NCBI RefSeq assembly: GCF_001648775.1
Contig: NZ_LVEJ01000010.1
Span: 310,001-374,000 of the forward strand
Origin: Pseudomonas fluorescens
Lineage (GTDB): Bacteria; Pseudomonadota; Gammaproteobacteria; Pseudomonadales; Pseudomonadaceae
Length of the DNA stretch: 64,000 nt
Reading direction: 5' to 3'
Positions within the stretch are counted from its first letter, which is position 1. Each line of letters begins with the position of its first letter. A program made the position numbers and the translations under genes. A model generated the notes under the pieces. It did no database searches. It was not told where the DNA came from and saw nothing but the letters and a program-made list of their open reading frames with translations. Below, piece by piece: positions 23,773 through 32,500 of the stretch.

Positions 23773-24705
23773 TCAATTGGCGACTGTGCCGAGCGCTTCT
23801 GCCTCGAACGGCTGCCCGCGCAACAGGGCAATGTCACGACTCGGCGCGGTGCCGAACAGGCGGCCATATTCGCGACTGAACTGCGAAGGACTTTCATAGC
23901 CGACCGCAAATGCCGCCCGCGACACGTCCAGGCGTTCTACCAGCATCAGTCGGCGCGCCTCATTCAGCCGCAGCCATTTCTGGTATTGCAGCGGACTCAT
24001 GCCGGTGAGTTGGCGGAAATGATGGTGAAAGGTCGGCGCGCTCATCTGCACCCGCGCGGCCAGATCGTCGATGCGCAGGGCATCGGTGTAGTTGACCTTG
24101 AGCCAGTCAATCGCCTTGGCGATGCGATAACCCTGGCCATCGACGGCCGTGATCTGCCGCAGCCGCGCGCCTTGGTCGGTATGCAGCAACCGGTAGTGGA
24201 TTTCGCGCAGAATCAGCGGCGCCAGGACCGGGATCGCCTCGGGTTCATCGAGCAATGCCAGCAGGCGGTCGAGCGCGTCCTCGAGCGCAGACGACAGGCT
24301 GCCAATCGCGGCGCCCGTGCCCGTTGCTGGCTGCCGCTTGGCCGGCAAGCCGCTCTTGGTGATGACCTCGGCGAGCATGCTGACATCCAGTTTCAGCACC
24401 AGACCGACACAGGGCTGTGTGGGGCTGGCGAGCATTACTTCGGAGTTGGCGGGCAGATCCAGTGAGGTCACCAGAAACCGTGAAGGGTCGTAGCTGTACC
24501 CCTCACCACCGACCCACAAGCGCTTTTCACCGCGACCGACGAGAATCAGGCTGGGTTCGATCATGCACACGGCGGGCGGTGCCGGCTGGTCGCGACGAAA
24601 CAGCGACAAGCCGGGGATGGCCGTGGCGAAATCACCCGGTGCGCTCATGCGCGGGTCAATGTTCAGCGCCAGTGGTGATTCATGGCGCAGGGGGGGATCG
24701 ATCAT
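23773..24705 (-). CDS. AraC-family transcriptional regulator
   Basis: A 310-residue regulator. The N-terminal half has the AraC_N type of sensing domain (SLFRRDQPAPPAVCMIEPSLILV, then KRLWVGGEGYSYDPSRFLVTSLDLP). The C-terminal 110 residues hold the double helix-turn-helix, with LRIDDLAARVQMSAPTFHHH and the second motif AAFAVGYESPSQFSREY. It lies 77 bases upstream of the 2Fe-2S gene on the same strand and is divergent from the NepI-like pump, so it may control the oxidoreductase operon, the pump, or both. AGGAG is about 9 bases before the ATG. Confidence 0.9.
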   Translation of the reverse strand: MIDPPLRHESPLALNIDPRMSAPGDFATAIPGLSLFRRDQPAPPAVCMIEPSLILVGRGEKRLWVGGEGYSYDPSRFLVTSLDLPANSEVMLASPTQPCVGLVLKLDVSMLAEVITKSGLPAKRQPATGTGAAIGSLSSALEDALDRLLALLDEPEAIPVLAPLILREIHYRLLHTDQGARLRQITAVDGQGYRIAKAIDWLKVNYTDALRIDDLAARVQMSAPTFHHHFRQLTGMSPLQYQKWLRLNEARRLMLVERLDVSRAAFAVGYESPSQFSREYGRLFGTAPSRDIALLRGQPFEAEALGTVAN

Positions 24706-24937
24706 GGCGGGTCACTCCTGTTGATCGAACTCTAATCCGCGCAAGAGACGTTTCCTATCCATCACCCTGCATCGCCAGAGGATCAGGCAAGCATTCAAGA
24801 GGAATGCGCTAGGGAAGCGCCGGATCGACCGGGAGAATGTGTCTATCTGTTACAGGGGGCAGTGCCTGGATGGGCGACAAACTGCTTGCCCCTGCGCATC
24901 GCACCCATACGTTTTTCTCGCACCACAGGTAGTTCTG

Positions 24938-26182
24938 ATGACCTTTCCTTCTACAGATCCTTCTAAAACAACAGGCGGCTGGAGCGCTGTGCTGGCCATG
25001 TCGTTGGCCGCATTCGCTTTGGTCGCTTCAGAATTCATGCCGGTCAGCCTGCTGACGCCGATTGCCGCAGACCTGCACATCACCGAAGGCCAGGCCGGGC
25101 AGGGGATTTCCGTGTCCGGTGCCTTTGCCTTGATCACCAGCCTGTTGATCGCCTCGGTCGCCGCGCGCATCGAACGCAAGAAATTGCTGCTGGGCCTGAC
25201 CTTGCTGATGATCGTCTCCGGAACGGTCGTCGCGGTCGCGCCGGGTTACCCGTCATTCATGTTTGGACGTGCGTTGATCGGGATCGCGATTGGTGGTTTC
25301 TGGTCACTGTCGGCGGCGACTGCAATGCGTCTGGTGAAGCCTGAACAGGTGTCGCGAGCGCTGGCCATCGTCAATGGCGGTAACGCTCTCGCCACGGTTA
25401 TCGCCGCTCCGGCGGGGAGTTTTCTGGGCTCGCTGATCGGCTGGCGCGGCGCATTCTTCTGCGTGGTTCCAGTCGCGGTGCTGGCCGCCGTGTGGCTGCT
25501 GATCAGCCTTCCGTCGTTCAAGGCCGAACGCCAGGCCGGTAGCGGCAACGTCCTGCGGCCGATGAAGCAATTGCCAGTGGCCTTGGGCATGATCGCCGTC
25601 AGCGTGTTTTTCATGGGCCAGTTCATGCTGTTCACCTACCTGCGGCCCTTTCTTGAAGGCGTGACGGGCGTCAGCGTTTCTACGTTGTCCTTGATGCTGC
25701 TGGGGTTGGGACTGGCCGGTTTTATCGGCACTTTTTTGATCGAACGGTTTATGGGGCGCGGCCTCTACCGCACGTTGACCGTCATCCCGCTGATCATGGC
25801 GGCCATCGCACTGGCGTTGGTCAGCTTCGGCAAATCACCGTTGCTGACCGCCATGTTGCTCGGACTCTGGGGACTGGTTGCCACCGCCGCGCCGGTTGGA
25901 TGGTGGACATGGCTGGCGCAGACGCTTCCGGATGATGCGGAGGCCGGAGGCGGCTTGCTAGTGGCGATTGTCCAACTGGCGATCGCCGGCGGCGCAATTA
26001 TTGGTGGTCTGGCTTTTGACTTGAGTGGTTATAAAGCTACGTTCGAGCTCAGTGCCGCGGCGTTGGTTGTCGCGTCTGTGCTGGCCTGGCTGGCGGGGCG
26101 CAATGCCACGGAGGTTCATCTTGTTGAGTCGGCAGTTCATTCGGACGCTGTTCCCGGCGAAGCTGAGTCCCGATTTGTCTGA
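24938..26182 (+). CDS. NepI-like MFS efflux transporter
   Basis: A 414-residue, 12-helix MFS transporter of the DHA1 group. Several segments match E. coli NepI (purine ribonucleoside efflux): LVASEFMPVSLLTPIAADL, GGFWSLSAATAMRLV, APAGSFLGSLIGWRGAFF, and the PVGWWTWLAQTL region followed by a VAIVQLAIAGGAIIGG helix. The start at 24938 was preferred to the longer frame at 24839, since the extra 33 residues are cysteine-rich and unlike family members; its ribosome site is weak. It is divergent from the AraC gene. Substrate as purine nucleosides is inferred from the family. Confidence 0.85.
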   Translation: MTFPSTDPSKTTGGWSAVLAMSLAAFALVASEFMPVSLLTPIAADLHITEGQAGQGISVSGAFALITSLLIASVAARIERKKLLLGLTLLMIVSGTVVAVAPGYPSFMFGRALIGIAIGGFWSLSAATAMRLVKPEQVSRALAIVNGGNALATVIAAPAGSFLGSLIGWRGAFFCVVPVAVLAAVWLLISLPSFKAERQAGSGNVLRPMKQLPVALGMIAVSVFFMGQFMLFTYLRPFLEGVTGVSVSTLSLMLLGLGLAGFIGTFLIERFMGRGLYRTLTVIPLIMAAIALALVSFGKSPLLTAMLLGLWGLVATAAPVGWWTWLAQTLPDDAEAGGGLLVAIVQLAIAGGAIIGGLAFDLSGYKATFELSAAALVVASVLAWLAGRNATEVHLVESAVHSDAVPGEAESRFV

Positions 26183-26198
26183 TCAAGCAGAAGGCTGC

Positions 26199-26660
26199 TC
26201 AGTGCGCCAATGACGGTTGGGTCGCGACCGAGACAGTGAAGACCACGACAAACAGCACGACGATTCCCCAGAACAACACCATGACTGTCACCATGACGGC
26301 CTTAAGGCCTTGATAAAGCCTGCGCAGCCAATGGCCTTCGGGTTTTGCTTCTGCGCGGGTTCTGAGTACGCCTTTCAAATAGAAGCCTAGGAGCGCCAAT
26401 AGCGCGCCATCTATTGCCAGTGCAGGCAGGCCGGCTATGGGGAAAATGCTTTCCCACCGATAGAAAGAAGACCGGCTCAGAAAGACCACATAACACGTCA
26501 GGCTGCCGTAGGGCAGTGCTCTCCACCATTTGCCGGCCAGCGCGCCGACCATCAGGCACATGATCACCATGAACGGGCTGAGGAGAATATGGAGCATCCA
26601 CTCCAGTACGTTGGGCAAGTAGTCCGGGGAATGGATGTTGCGCCAGAGGTGTTCCAACAT
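26199..26660 (-). CDS. Hypothetical membrane protein
   Basis: About 153 residues from the ATG at 26660, which has AGGAG 9 bases upstream; the longer frame to 26720 adds a segment without features. Three or four hydrophobic segments are visible: WMLHILLSPFMVIMCLMVGAL, SLTCYVVFLSR, IAGLPALAIDGALLALLGFYL and a C-terminal VTVMVLFWGIVVLFVVVF helix. No family is recognised. It is convergent with the NepI-like gene, with only 16 bases between stops. Confidence 0.6.
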   Translation of the reverse strand: MLEHLWRNIHSPDYLPNVLEWMLHILLSPFMVIMCLMVGALAGKWWRALPYGSLTCYVVFLSRSSFYRWESIFPIAGLPALAIDGALLALLGFYLKGVLRTRAEAKPEGHWLRRLYQGLKAVMVTVMVLFWGIVVLFVVVFTVSVATQPSLAH

Positions 26661-26900
26661 TGATCGGGCTCCTGCCGTCCATGAAGTAAGTGCTGCTGCG
26701 GTGCTTCCGTGCTGCAGCACAGTATCGGCATGTTTTTGGGTTACATAAGGGCTGTTGGCATTTCGTCATCCTCTAGCGGCCGCTCGCGCCACGGTCATCA
26801 ACCCTCGCTCTACCACGCTCTGTTTATCTCTGTTGATCCCCCGATTTAGCAGGTCTTTGATTGATTGCACCGATCAGACGGCCCCACTATTCCCGTTATG

Positions 26901-27134
26901 CTATACGTCAGCGCGGCCCGATTTTTGTGTCGTTTGGGGAGAGAAACCTGGCGTTCGCCAGGTGAGATGAAGCATTACGGTTGCACAAAGTGCGAAGGGC
27001 AATCCCACCGAGATCGACACTTTGTAGGCCAGCAATAGTCCCGCTGCGCAACCAACGAAAGCGGCTAAAACGAGAAAGCCGGCGTCTGCCATTTCCATTC
27101 CCGGTCGAATAATTAATTTTAGTAAGCCATGCAT
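26901..27134 (-). CDS. Possible small membrane protein
   Basis: A 77-residue frame with two hydrophobic segments (AGFLVLAAFVGCAAGLLLAY and VGLPFALCATVMLHL) and a polar C-terminal tail. The ribosome site is weak and no family is recognised. It stands alone between the membrane protein at 26199-26660 and the MaoC gene. The 240 bases from 26661 to 26900 show nothing else. Confidence 0.35.
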   Translation of the reverse strand: MHGLLKLIIRPGMEMADAGFLVLAAFVGCAAGLLLAYKVSISVGLPFALCATVMLHLTWRTPGFSPQTTQKSGRADV

Positions 27135-27179
27135 CTGTAAATTCTCTACAAAAGGTGTTTTTGCATCGCCCTGAAAGGC

Positions 27180-27635
27180 CTAGGTCTCATCAATCGTTAT
27201 TGATACAAGTAGTTCTCTCTCGGCGTCATTGGGAATTAACCCTGTCGTTTCCGCGAGCAAGACAGCCAGGCCGCTACTGTTGGTCACGATTACCTCGGCT
27301 TGAGCCCGATTACCCTCATCGATCCCCATGATTTTCCACACGCATGTAAGCTCATCCCCCATATAAACGGGGCGCTTGAAGCGCAGACTCATGGAGGTAG
27401 CCAACCACCCCAACTGCCCTCCGATCTCTGTGATCAATGTCGCAGTAAGCAAACCGTGAGCGATGACACCATCAAAGCCTTTGGCCTCTGCATACTTGGC
27501 ATCGGAATGCACTGGGTTGTGATCGCGCGATAGCGCTTCAAACTGGACGATGTCTGCGTCCGAAAAAGTGCGTTTGATTTCAAAAGTGTCACCTTCCTCC
27601 AGGCCTTCTATCGCCTTCTGGCGCAGTGTGCTCAT
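27180..27635 (-). CDS. MaoC-like (R)-specific enoyl-CoA hydratase
   Basis: A 151-residue hot-dog-fold dehydratase. The hydratase-2 motif is present as SRDHNPVHSDAKYA, with the catalytic Asp and His, followed by GVIAHGLLTA. The start at 27635 has GGAG 6 bases upstream and avoids a 29-residue extension. The gene begins 16 bases after panB, so it is the last gene of a LysE-PanB-MaoC operon. Such single-domain MaoC proteins hydrate short enoyl-CoAs. In this operon the acyl substrate could be a branched or methylacrylyl-type acyl-CoA, but that is inference. Confidence 0.85.
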   Translation of the reverse strand: MSTLRQKAIEGLEEGDTFEIKRTFSDADIVQFEALSRDHNPVHSDAKYAEAKGFDGVIAHGLLTATLITEIGGQLGWLATSMSLRFKRPVYMGDELTCVWKIMGIDEGNRAQAEVIVTNSSGLAVLLAETTGLIPNDAERELLVSITIDET

Positions 27636-27651
27636 TGCGATCTCCGATGCT

Positions 27652-28485
27652 CTAAAAAGTATGTTCTGGCCCAGGGAATGAGCCCGATTCGACATCTTTA
27701 GCAAAGGCTTGAGCAGCGTCACTCATCACCTTTCTCATATCCGCATACTGCTTGACGAATCGCGGCAACTGACCATCCCTTAGCCCCGCCATGTCCTGCC
27801 AGACAAGCACCTGTGCATCGCAGCCATTACCAGCACCAATTCCTACGGTAGGGATGGAGACTGTCTCGGTGATCCTCGTTGCTACATCGCCTGGGACCAT
27901 CTCTATCAGCAGGCCAAACGCCCCAGCACGCTCGAAGGCAACGCTCAAATCAATCAACCGCTGCGCGTCTTCGCCTTTGCCCTGGATGCGGTATCCGCCC
28001 AGCTGATGTTCTGCCTGTGGGGTAAAACCGATATGGGCCATAACTGGTATGCCAGCGGCTACCAACATCTCTACCTGCGCAAGCATCTCGATCCCACCTT
28101 CGAGCTTTATGGCGTGAGCGCCGCCTTCCTTCATGAAGCGCACTGCGGTATGGAAGCATTGCTCAGGCGATCCCTGATAAGAGCCAAAAGGCAAATCGGC
28201 AATGACCAACGCTCGTTCGGCAGCATTCGAAACCGCCCTGACAAGAGGAAGCATCTCGTCAACTGTTACTGCCAACGTCGAGTTATGTCCAAACACGTTG
28301 TTGGCTGCGGAATCGCCGACGAGCAGTACTGGAATTCCTGCCGCCTCAAACACTGACGCTGCGTACATGTCATAAGCAGTCAACATGGCCCATTTCTGAC
28401 CCCGTGCCTTCATGTCCTGTAAATGTGGAATTCGTACCCTTGCGCGAGGAGGGCTGTTATAGGGGGCGTTGATTTGATCAGACAT
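27652..28485 (-). CDS. panB: PanB-family 3-methyl-2-oxobutanoate hydroxymethyltransferase
   Basis: A 277-residue enzyme that aligns well with E. coli PanB by eye: MLTAYDMYAA, VLLVGDSAANNVFGH, ADLPFGSYQGSPEQCF, AIKLEGG, MAHIGFTPQ, GGYRIQGKG and PTVGIGAGNGCDAQVLV. The Mg-binding Asp (VGDS) and the catalytic Glu region are present. PanB makes ketopantoate from alpha-ketoisovalerate and methylene-THF. Pseudomonads normally keep panB beside panC; here panC is absent and the neighbours are an exporter and a hydratase, so this is probably a second, specialised copy. A GAGGAAG ribosome site precedes the ATG. Confidence 0.9.
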   Translation of the reverse strand: MSDQINAPYNSPPRARVRIPHLQDMKARGQKWAMLTAYDMYAASVFEAAGIPVLLVGDSAANNVFGHNSTLAVTVDEMLPLVRAVSNAAERALVIADLPFGSYQGSPEQCFHTAVRFMKEGGAHAIKLEGGIEMLAQVEMLVAAGIPVMAHIGFTPQAEHQLGGYRIQGKGEDAQRLIDLSVAFERAGAFGLLIEMVPGDVATRITETVSIPTVGIGAGNGCDAQVLVWQDMAGLRDGQLPRFVKQYADMRKVMSDAAQAFAKDVESGSFPGPEHTF

Positions 28486-28499
28486 TTCACTTCCTCAAT

Positions 28500-29114
28500 T
28501 CAAATGGCCAGCCGCTCGGCAGCTAGAACCACAGCGATTACGATCATCGCGGCTCCCGATATCCGACTCACATGGGTTGCCGCTGCTGGTCGTGAAGCAA
28601 GCACCGCACCAGCGCCATAGCCGACCGCGAGATAGACGACACCGCAACTGACACCATGAATCAGGCCTAGAGCGACAATCTGAGCCCCTACTGGCCATGC
28701 GGCTGACGCATCAGTGAACTGAGGTAGTAGCGCCAGGAACAACAATAGGACTTTCGGGTTGAGACCGCTGACGCATAGTCCTTTTATCGCCCAGGCCATC
28801 CAGGCACCTTCATCGTGGGATGTCCCTTGAGCAGGCAGCGAAGGCTTGAGCAACATGTTGAGGCCGAGCCATAAGAGATAGGCCGCCCCCATCAGCGTTA
28901 ACGTCAGCAACGCATAGGGAATTTTGACCAGCACTCCCCCCACACCTGCGGCGACGATCAGCGTGGCCACAAGATGGCCGGAAAGCATGCCGACTACGGC
29001 GGGTAAGACGCGGCCTCGCAAACCTGCCGAAATCGCGTAGGCCCAGTCGACCCCGGGCGTGATAACAAACAAAAATGATACGGCCCAAAACGCCATAATC
29101 AGAGAAACAGTCAC
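28500..29114 (-). CDS. LysE/RhtB-family amino-acid exporter
   Basis: About 204 residues with five or six hydrophobic helices and the LysE/RhtB pattern: FLFVITPGVDWAYAISAGLRGR near the N terminus, then AAYLLWLGLNML, and KGLCVSGLNPKVLLLFLALLPQF. I chose GTG at 29114, since AAGGA then has a 7-base spacing; TTG at 29120 would leave only 2 bases. It is the first gene of the LysE-PanB-MaoC operon and faces an Lrp/AsnC regulator, the usual partner of LysE-type exporters. Confidence 0.88.
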   Translation of the reverse strand: MTVSLIMAFWAVSFLFVITPGVDWAYAISAGLRGRVLPAVVGMLSGHLVATLIVAAGVGGVLVKIPYALLTLTLMGAAYLLWLGLNMLLKPSLPAQGTSHDEGAWMAWAIKGLCVSGLNPKVLLLFLALLPQFTDASAAWPVGAQIVALGLIHGVSCGVVYLAVGYGAGAVLASRPAAATHVSRISGAAMIVIAVVLAAERLAI

Positions 29115-29251
29115 GATCAAATCCTTCCTCTTCCATCAATTCAAAGCGCCGCTTGACCCTGAAAAACCGTGATAGAAGGATAATGAAAGCGAAGTGGTAT
29201 TATCTTTCGAAGATACCTGTCGAAGCTGAATGAATTAGAAGGTTTTTCCTA

Positions 29252-29707
29252 ATGGATCGTGTGGACAAGAAGATTCTTGCGCAACTACAGCAAGATGGTC
29301 GTCAGTCACTGACGGAGCTGGCCGACCGCGTAGGTCTAAGTTTGTCTCCATGCCATCGACGCGTTCGGGCGATGGAAGATCTGGGAGTGATCAAGGGTTA
29401 TCGAGCTCAACTATCCGCAACTGAGTTAGGACTCAATTTCTCGTCCCTGGTATTCGTGACGCTCCGAGAGGGACACCAAAAAGCAGTAGCTGATTTTGAA
29501 GATGCTTTACCGCGAATTCCTTACATCGTCCAAGCTCAGAGACTTTTTGGCGATCCTGATTACTTGCTAATGGTGGTGACAGCAGATCTTCCTGCATTTC
29601 AAAAACTATACGATGAGGAACTGTCGAGGTTACCCAACGTACAGCGTCTGACATCGACGTTGGTGATGAAGCACGTGATCATTGATCGTCCGCTGCCGTT
29701 GGAATGA
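29252..29707 (+). CDS. Lrp/AsnC-family transcriptional regulator
   Basis: A 151-residue regulator with an N-terminal helix-turn-helix (MDRVDKKILAQLQQDGRQSL, then ELADRVGLSLSPCHRRVRAME) and a C-terminal RAM ligand-binding domain (FSSLVFVTLRE, YIVQAQRLFGDPDYLLMVVTAD). A clear AGAAGG lies upstream of the ATG. It is divergent from the LysE-PanB-MaoC operon, with 137 bases between starts, and very likely controls it in response to an amino or keto acid. Confidence 0.93.
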   Translation: MDRVDKKILAQLQQDGRQSLTELADRVGLSLSPCHRRVRAMEDLGVIKGYRAQLSATELGLNFSSLVFVTLREGHQKAVADFEDALPRIPYIVQAQRLFGDPDYLLMVVTADLPAFQKLYDEELSRLPNVQRLTSTLVMKHVIIDRPLPLE

Positions 29708-29757
29708 AGTTCAAATATTGCGGATAACGCAGGGAAGTCGTCAGGCTTTGTCGAATC

Positions 29758-29789
29758 GCCCCAGAGCTGAGATGCGGATGCTCTGGGGC
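29758..29789. terminator. Hairpin after the Lrp-type gene
   Basis: A perfect 10-base inverted repeat, GCCCCAGAGC (29758-29767) and GCTCTGGGGC (29780-29789), lies 50 bases after the stop at 29707. No T run follows, so it may be a terminator or an mRNA-stabilising hairpin. Confidence 0.5.
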
Positions 29790-30243
29790 CGGACTTAGAA
29801 TGCCTAATCCGACCGCATCTGGGGCCCACGGCTAAAGACTAAATTCATAGGTTAAAGGCTGGGAGACAAGCGTGCCGCAACCACCAAGCCGTCCAGCCAT
29901 TCCTGATGACCGTTGATCATCGGATTGGGTTTGGCCTTGGCGAGATCCTCCGCTGGTTTCCCCGGCAGGGGGCGGTTTTCATGGAGTGACGGATGATGCT
30001 CTGGAAAAACTTGGAAGATCACGTCGAGTGACAGTGTCGGTGACCAGCTCAGTTTCCAGACCATCTGTGACGGAGTCGTTCTTGGGCTCGCGGGGCACCT
30101 TTGAGCTATTGTCTGTTACTGATAGCCGCCCCTTGCGAGCGTCAGCAATGGGTAGATAACGACCATATACTGATGGCTGCTTATGGCCAAAAGCAGTCTT
30201 TAACGACGGCCATCCACCATCACGAGTATCCGCAAATATCAGC
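29790..30243. other. Intergenic stretch without a convincing gene
   Basis: Between the hairpin and the LysR gene there are only short open frames (up to 134 codons on the minus strand, overlapping the LysR gene) whose translations look random, with no ribosome site or known motif. The part from about 30120 to 30200 contains an inverted repeat CTGCTT / AAGCAG (30177-30196) and resembles, from memory, non-coding sequence that recurs between genes in pseudomonads. It is probably a decayed remnant. Confidence 0.4.
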
Positions 30244-31149
30244 TTATGCCCCGGCTGACATCCGGTGATGTTCCACCAAAAAGTCCACGAATAATCGCAC
30301 CCGCGCCGGCATCGCCGCGCCGCCGACGAATACCGCATGAATAGGTTCCTGGTCCCCGGGATTCCACGCGTCCAGCAGCGCAATCAGGTCGCCGCGCTGG
30401 AGATCCTCGCTCACGCTGAACTCTCCGATACGGGCAATGCCGGCACCTACACGCGCGAATTGTGCCAGCGCTTCACCACTGCTGCATTCGATGTTGCCGC
30501 TGACCTTCAGGGAAAACGCTTTGCCATCGCGGATAAACGGCCAGTTGGGTTCGGCACGCCGGAAGTTGAAGCGCAGGCAGTTGTGCTGGAGCAGGTCTTC
30601 CGGTTCCTGTGGGACGCCGTGACGCTGCAGATACTGCGGCGATGCCACCACGACCTGGCCGGTGGTGCCGATCCTGCGTGCGGTCAGCGGGCTGTCGGGC
30701 AGATGGCCGAAGCGCACTGCGACGTCGGCTTGTCCGGCAAGAATGTCGACCACTTCGTCGCCGAGGGTGAGGTCGACGACGATGTTCGGGTAACGGGCGC
30801 TGAAGGCTGCGATTAACGGAACGATGGCCAGCCTCCCATGGCCAAGAGCGGCACTGACCCGCAATCGCCCTCTGGGCACGCCTTGATCGGCGATGGCTTC
30901 TTCGACCTCATCCATGTCGGCGAGGATCCGCCGGGCGCCGCGCAGGAACGCTTCGCCCTCGGCGGTGAAGGTGATCGCTCGGGTGGTGCGCAATAGCAGG
31001 CGGGTGCCAAGCCGTTGCTCGGTGCGCGCGATGATCCGACTGACTGCCGAAGGTGTCAGGCCCAGTGCACGCGCGGCGGCCGACAGACTGCCTTCCTGCG
31101 CCACGGTGGTGAACACGCTCATTTCACCTGACCTGCCGTTGAAATCCAC
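30244..31149 (-). CDS. LysR-family transcriptional regulator
   Basis: A 301-residue regulator. The N-terminal helix-turn-helix is MSVFTTVAQEGSLSAAARAL with the LTPSAVSRIIARTEQRLG recognition helix. The effector domain contains VDLTLGDEVVDILAGQADVAVRFG, typical of the LysR group that controls oxidoreductases and efflux pumps. It is divergent from the MFS gene at 31244, with 94 bases between starts, and probably represses or activates that pump. Confidence 0.92.
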   Translation of the reverse strand: MDFNGRSGEMSVFTTVAQEGSLSAAARALGLTPSAVSRIIARTEQRLGTRLLLRTTRAITFTAEGEAFLRGARRILADMDEVEEAIADQGVPRGRLRVSAALGHGRLAIVPLIAAFSARYPNIVVDLTLGDEVVDILAGQADVAVRFGHLPDSPLTARRIGTTGQVVVASPQYLQRHGVPQEPEDLLQHNCLRFNFRRAEPNWPFIRDGKAFSLKVSGNIECSSGEALAQFARVGAGIARIGEFSVSEDLQRGDLIALLDAWNPGDQEPIHAVFVGGAAMPARVRLFVDFLVEHHRMSAGA

Positions 31150-31243
31150 TTGTGCCTCCTACGCAAAGGTGATTGCCAAAAACGCTATCTACCGCCTGAA
31201 AGGGCGGGATCGTAGCATTGGCAGCATAGATAAGGAGCTTTCC

Positions 31244-32410
31244 ATGCGTATCAATCCACCACTTGTTGCACTCGCCATCGGTGCCTTCGGCATCGGCGTT
31301 ACAGAATTCGCCCCCATGGGCATGTTGCCGGGTATCGCTGCTGATCTGGGCGTTTCCATTCCTGCTGCGGGTTTGCTGGTCAGTGCTTATGCGCTCGGCG
31401 TATTGCTCGGCGCACCGCTGATGACCCTGACCACCGGCAGAATTCCCCGACGCTATTTGCTGATAGGGCTCATGGCGATTTTCACCCTGGGTAATCTGAT
31501 GTCTGCACTGGCGACCGATTACTACAGCCTCATGGTCGCCAGGGTGGTGACCTCACTGAACCACGGTGCCTTCTTTGGCGTTGGCTCCGTCGTCGCCGCT
31601 ACCCTGGTCGCCCCGGAAAAACGTGCCGGGGCGGTTGCGGCGATGTTCATGGGCCTGACCCTGGCGACCATCGGCGGTGTGCCGCTGGCGGCCTGGTTTG
31701 GCGAACTGTTCGGTTGGCGCACCGCTTTCTGGGGTATTACCGGCCTGGGCGTAGTGACGATGGCCGCGTTGTGGTTCGCCTTGCCCAACGTGCGGGCGCC
31801 GCAAAGCGCCGGTGTCATGGCGGAAATCCGGGTGTTGGGGCGCGGCCCGGTGCTGGCCGCGCTGGCCCTGACCGTCGTCGGCTCGAGTGCAATGTTCACC
31901 GTCTTCACCTACATCGCGCCGATCCTCAGCAGCGAGACCCATGCGTCCACCGCCTTCATCACTGCCATGCTGATGCTTTACGGTGTTGGGCTTACGCTGG
32001 GCAACATGTGGGGCGGCAAGGCCGCTGACCGCTCGATCGATCGCACCCTGATTGTCTCGCTGAGTGTACTGATTGTGGTCTTGGTGGCATTCACCGTACT
32101 GATGCGCTGGCCGCTGCCGGCCGCCGTGGCCATCCTGATCTGGGGTATTGCCAGTTTCGCCCTGGTGCCGCCGCTACAGATGCGTGTAATGGAAGCGGCG
32201 AAGGACGCGCCCAATCTGGCCTCGGCGGTCAACATCGGCGCCTTCAACTTCGGCAACGCGATTGGCGCAGCGCTGGGCGGCGCGGTGATCAGTAGTGGGC
32301 TGGGTTATCCGGCGATCTCCCTGGCCGGCGCGGCAATGGCGGGTCTGGGGCTGCTGATGGTGTTGGGGTTTGCGTGGCGTTCCAGAACGATTCAAGCGGC
32401 AACGGTGTGA
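31244..32410 (+). CDS. MFS efflux transporter (DHA1, AraJ-like)
   Basis: A 388-residue transporter with 12 predicted helices. ATG at 31244 has AAGGAG 6 bases upstream; the longer frame reaching back to 30893 overlaps the LysR gene antisense and is not real. DHA1 features include FGIGVTEFAPMGMLPGIAADL at helix 1, LLGAPLMTLTTGRIPRR after helix 2 and SLNHGAFFGVGSVVAATLV. It resembles AraJ/YdhP-type sugar or drug exporters. The divergent LysR gene is its likely regulator. A strong terminator follows. Confidence 0.9.
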   Translation: MRINPPLVALAIGAFGIGVTEFAPMGMLPGIAADLGVSIPAAGLLVSAYALGVLLGAPLMTLTTGRIPRRYLLIGLMAIFTLGNLMSALATDYYSLMVARVVTSLNHGAFFGVGSVVAATLVAPEKRAGAVAAMFMGLTLATIGGVPLAAWFGELFGWRTAFWGITGLGVVTMAALWFALPNVRAPQSAGVMAEIRVLGRGPVLAALALTVVGSSAMFTVFTYIAPILSSETHASTAFITAMLMLYGVGLTLGNMWGGKAADRSIDRTLIVSLSVLIVVLVAFTVLMRWPLPAAVAILIWGIASFALVPPLQMRVMEAAKDAPNLASAVNIGAFNFGNAIGAALGGAVISSGLGYPAISLAGAAMAGLGLLMVLGFAWRSRTIQAATV

Positions 32411-32466
32411 CAAGCTCCGGTCAGCCTGAAACAACCGAGCTGGCGTAACGACAAAAGCTCTTGATC

Positions 32467-32488
32467 GAGGCCCGCTCTGGCGGGCCTC
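32467..32488. terminator. Bidirectional terminator between convergent MFS and LysR genes
   Basis: Nine-base arms GAGGCCCGC and GCGGGCCTC with a 4-base loop lie between the MFS stop (32410) and the LysR stop (32501). The short distance to both stops fits a shared terminator. Confidence 0.75.
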
Positions 32489-32500
32489 TTGGTCCCCACG

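Noticed and set aside
30893..31243. N-terminal extension of the MFS gene
   Set aside because: It overlaps the LysR gene in antisense; the strong AAGGAG is at the ATG at 31244.
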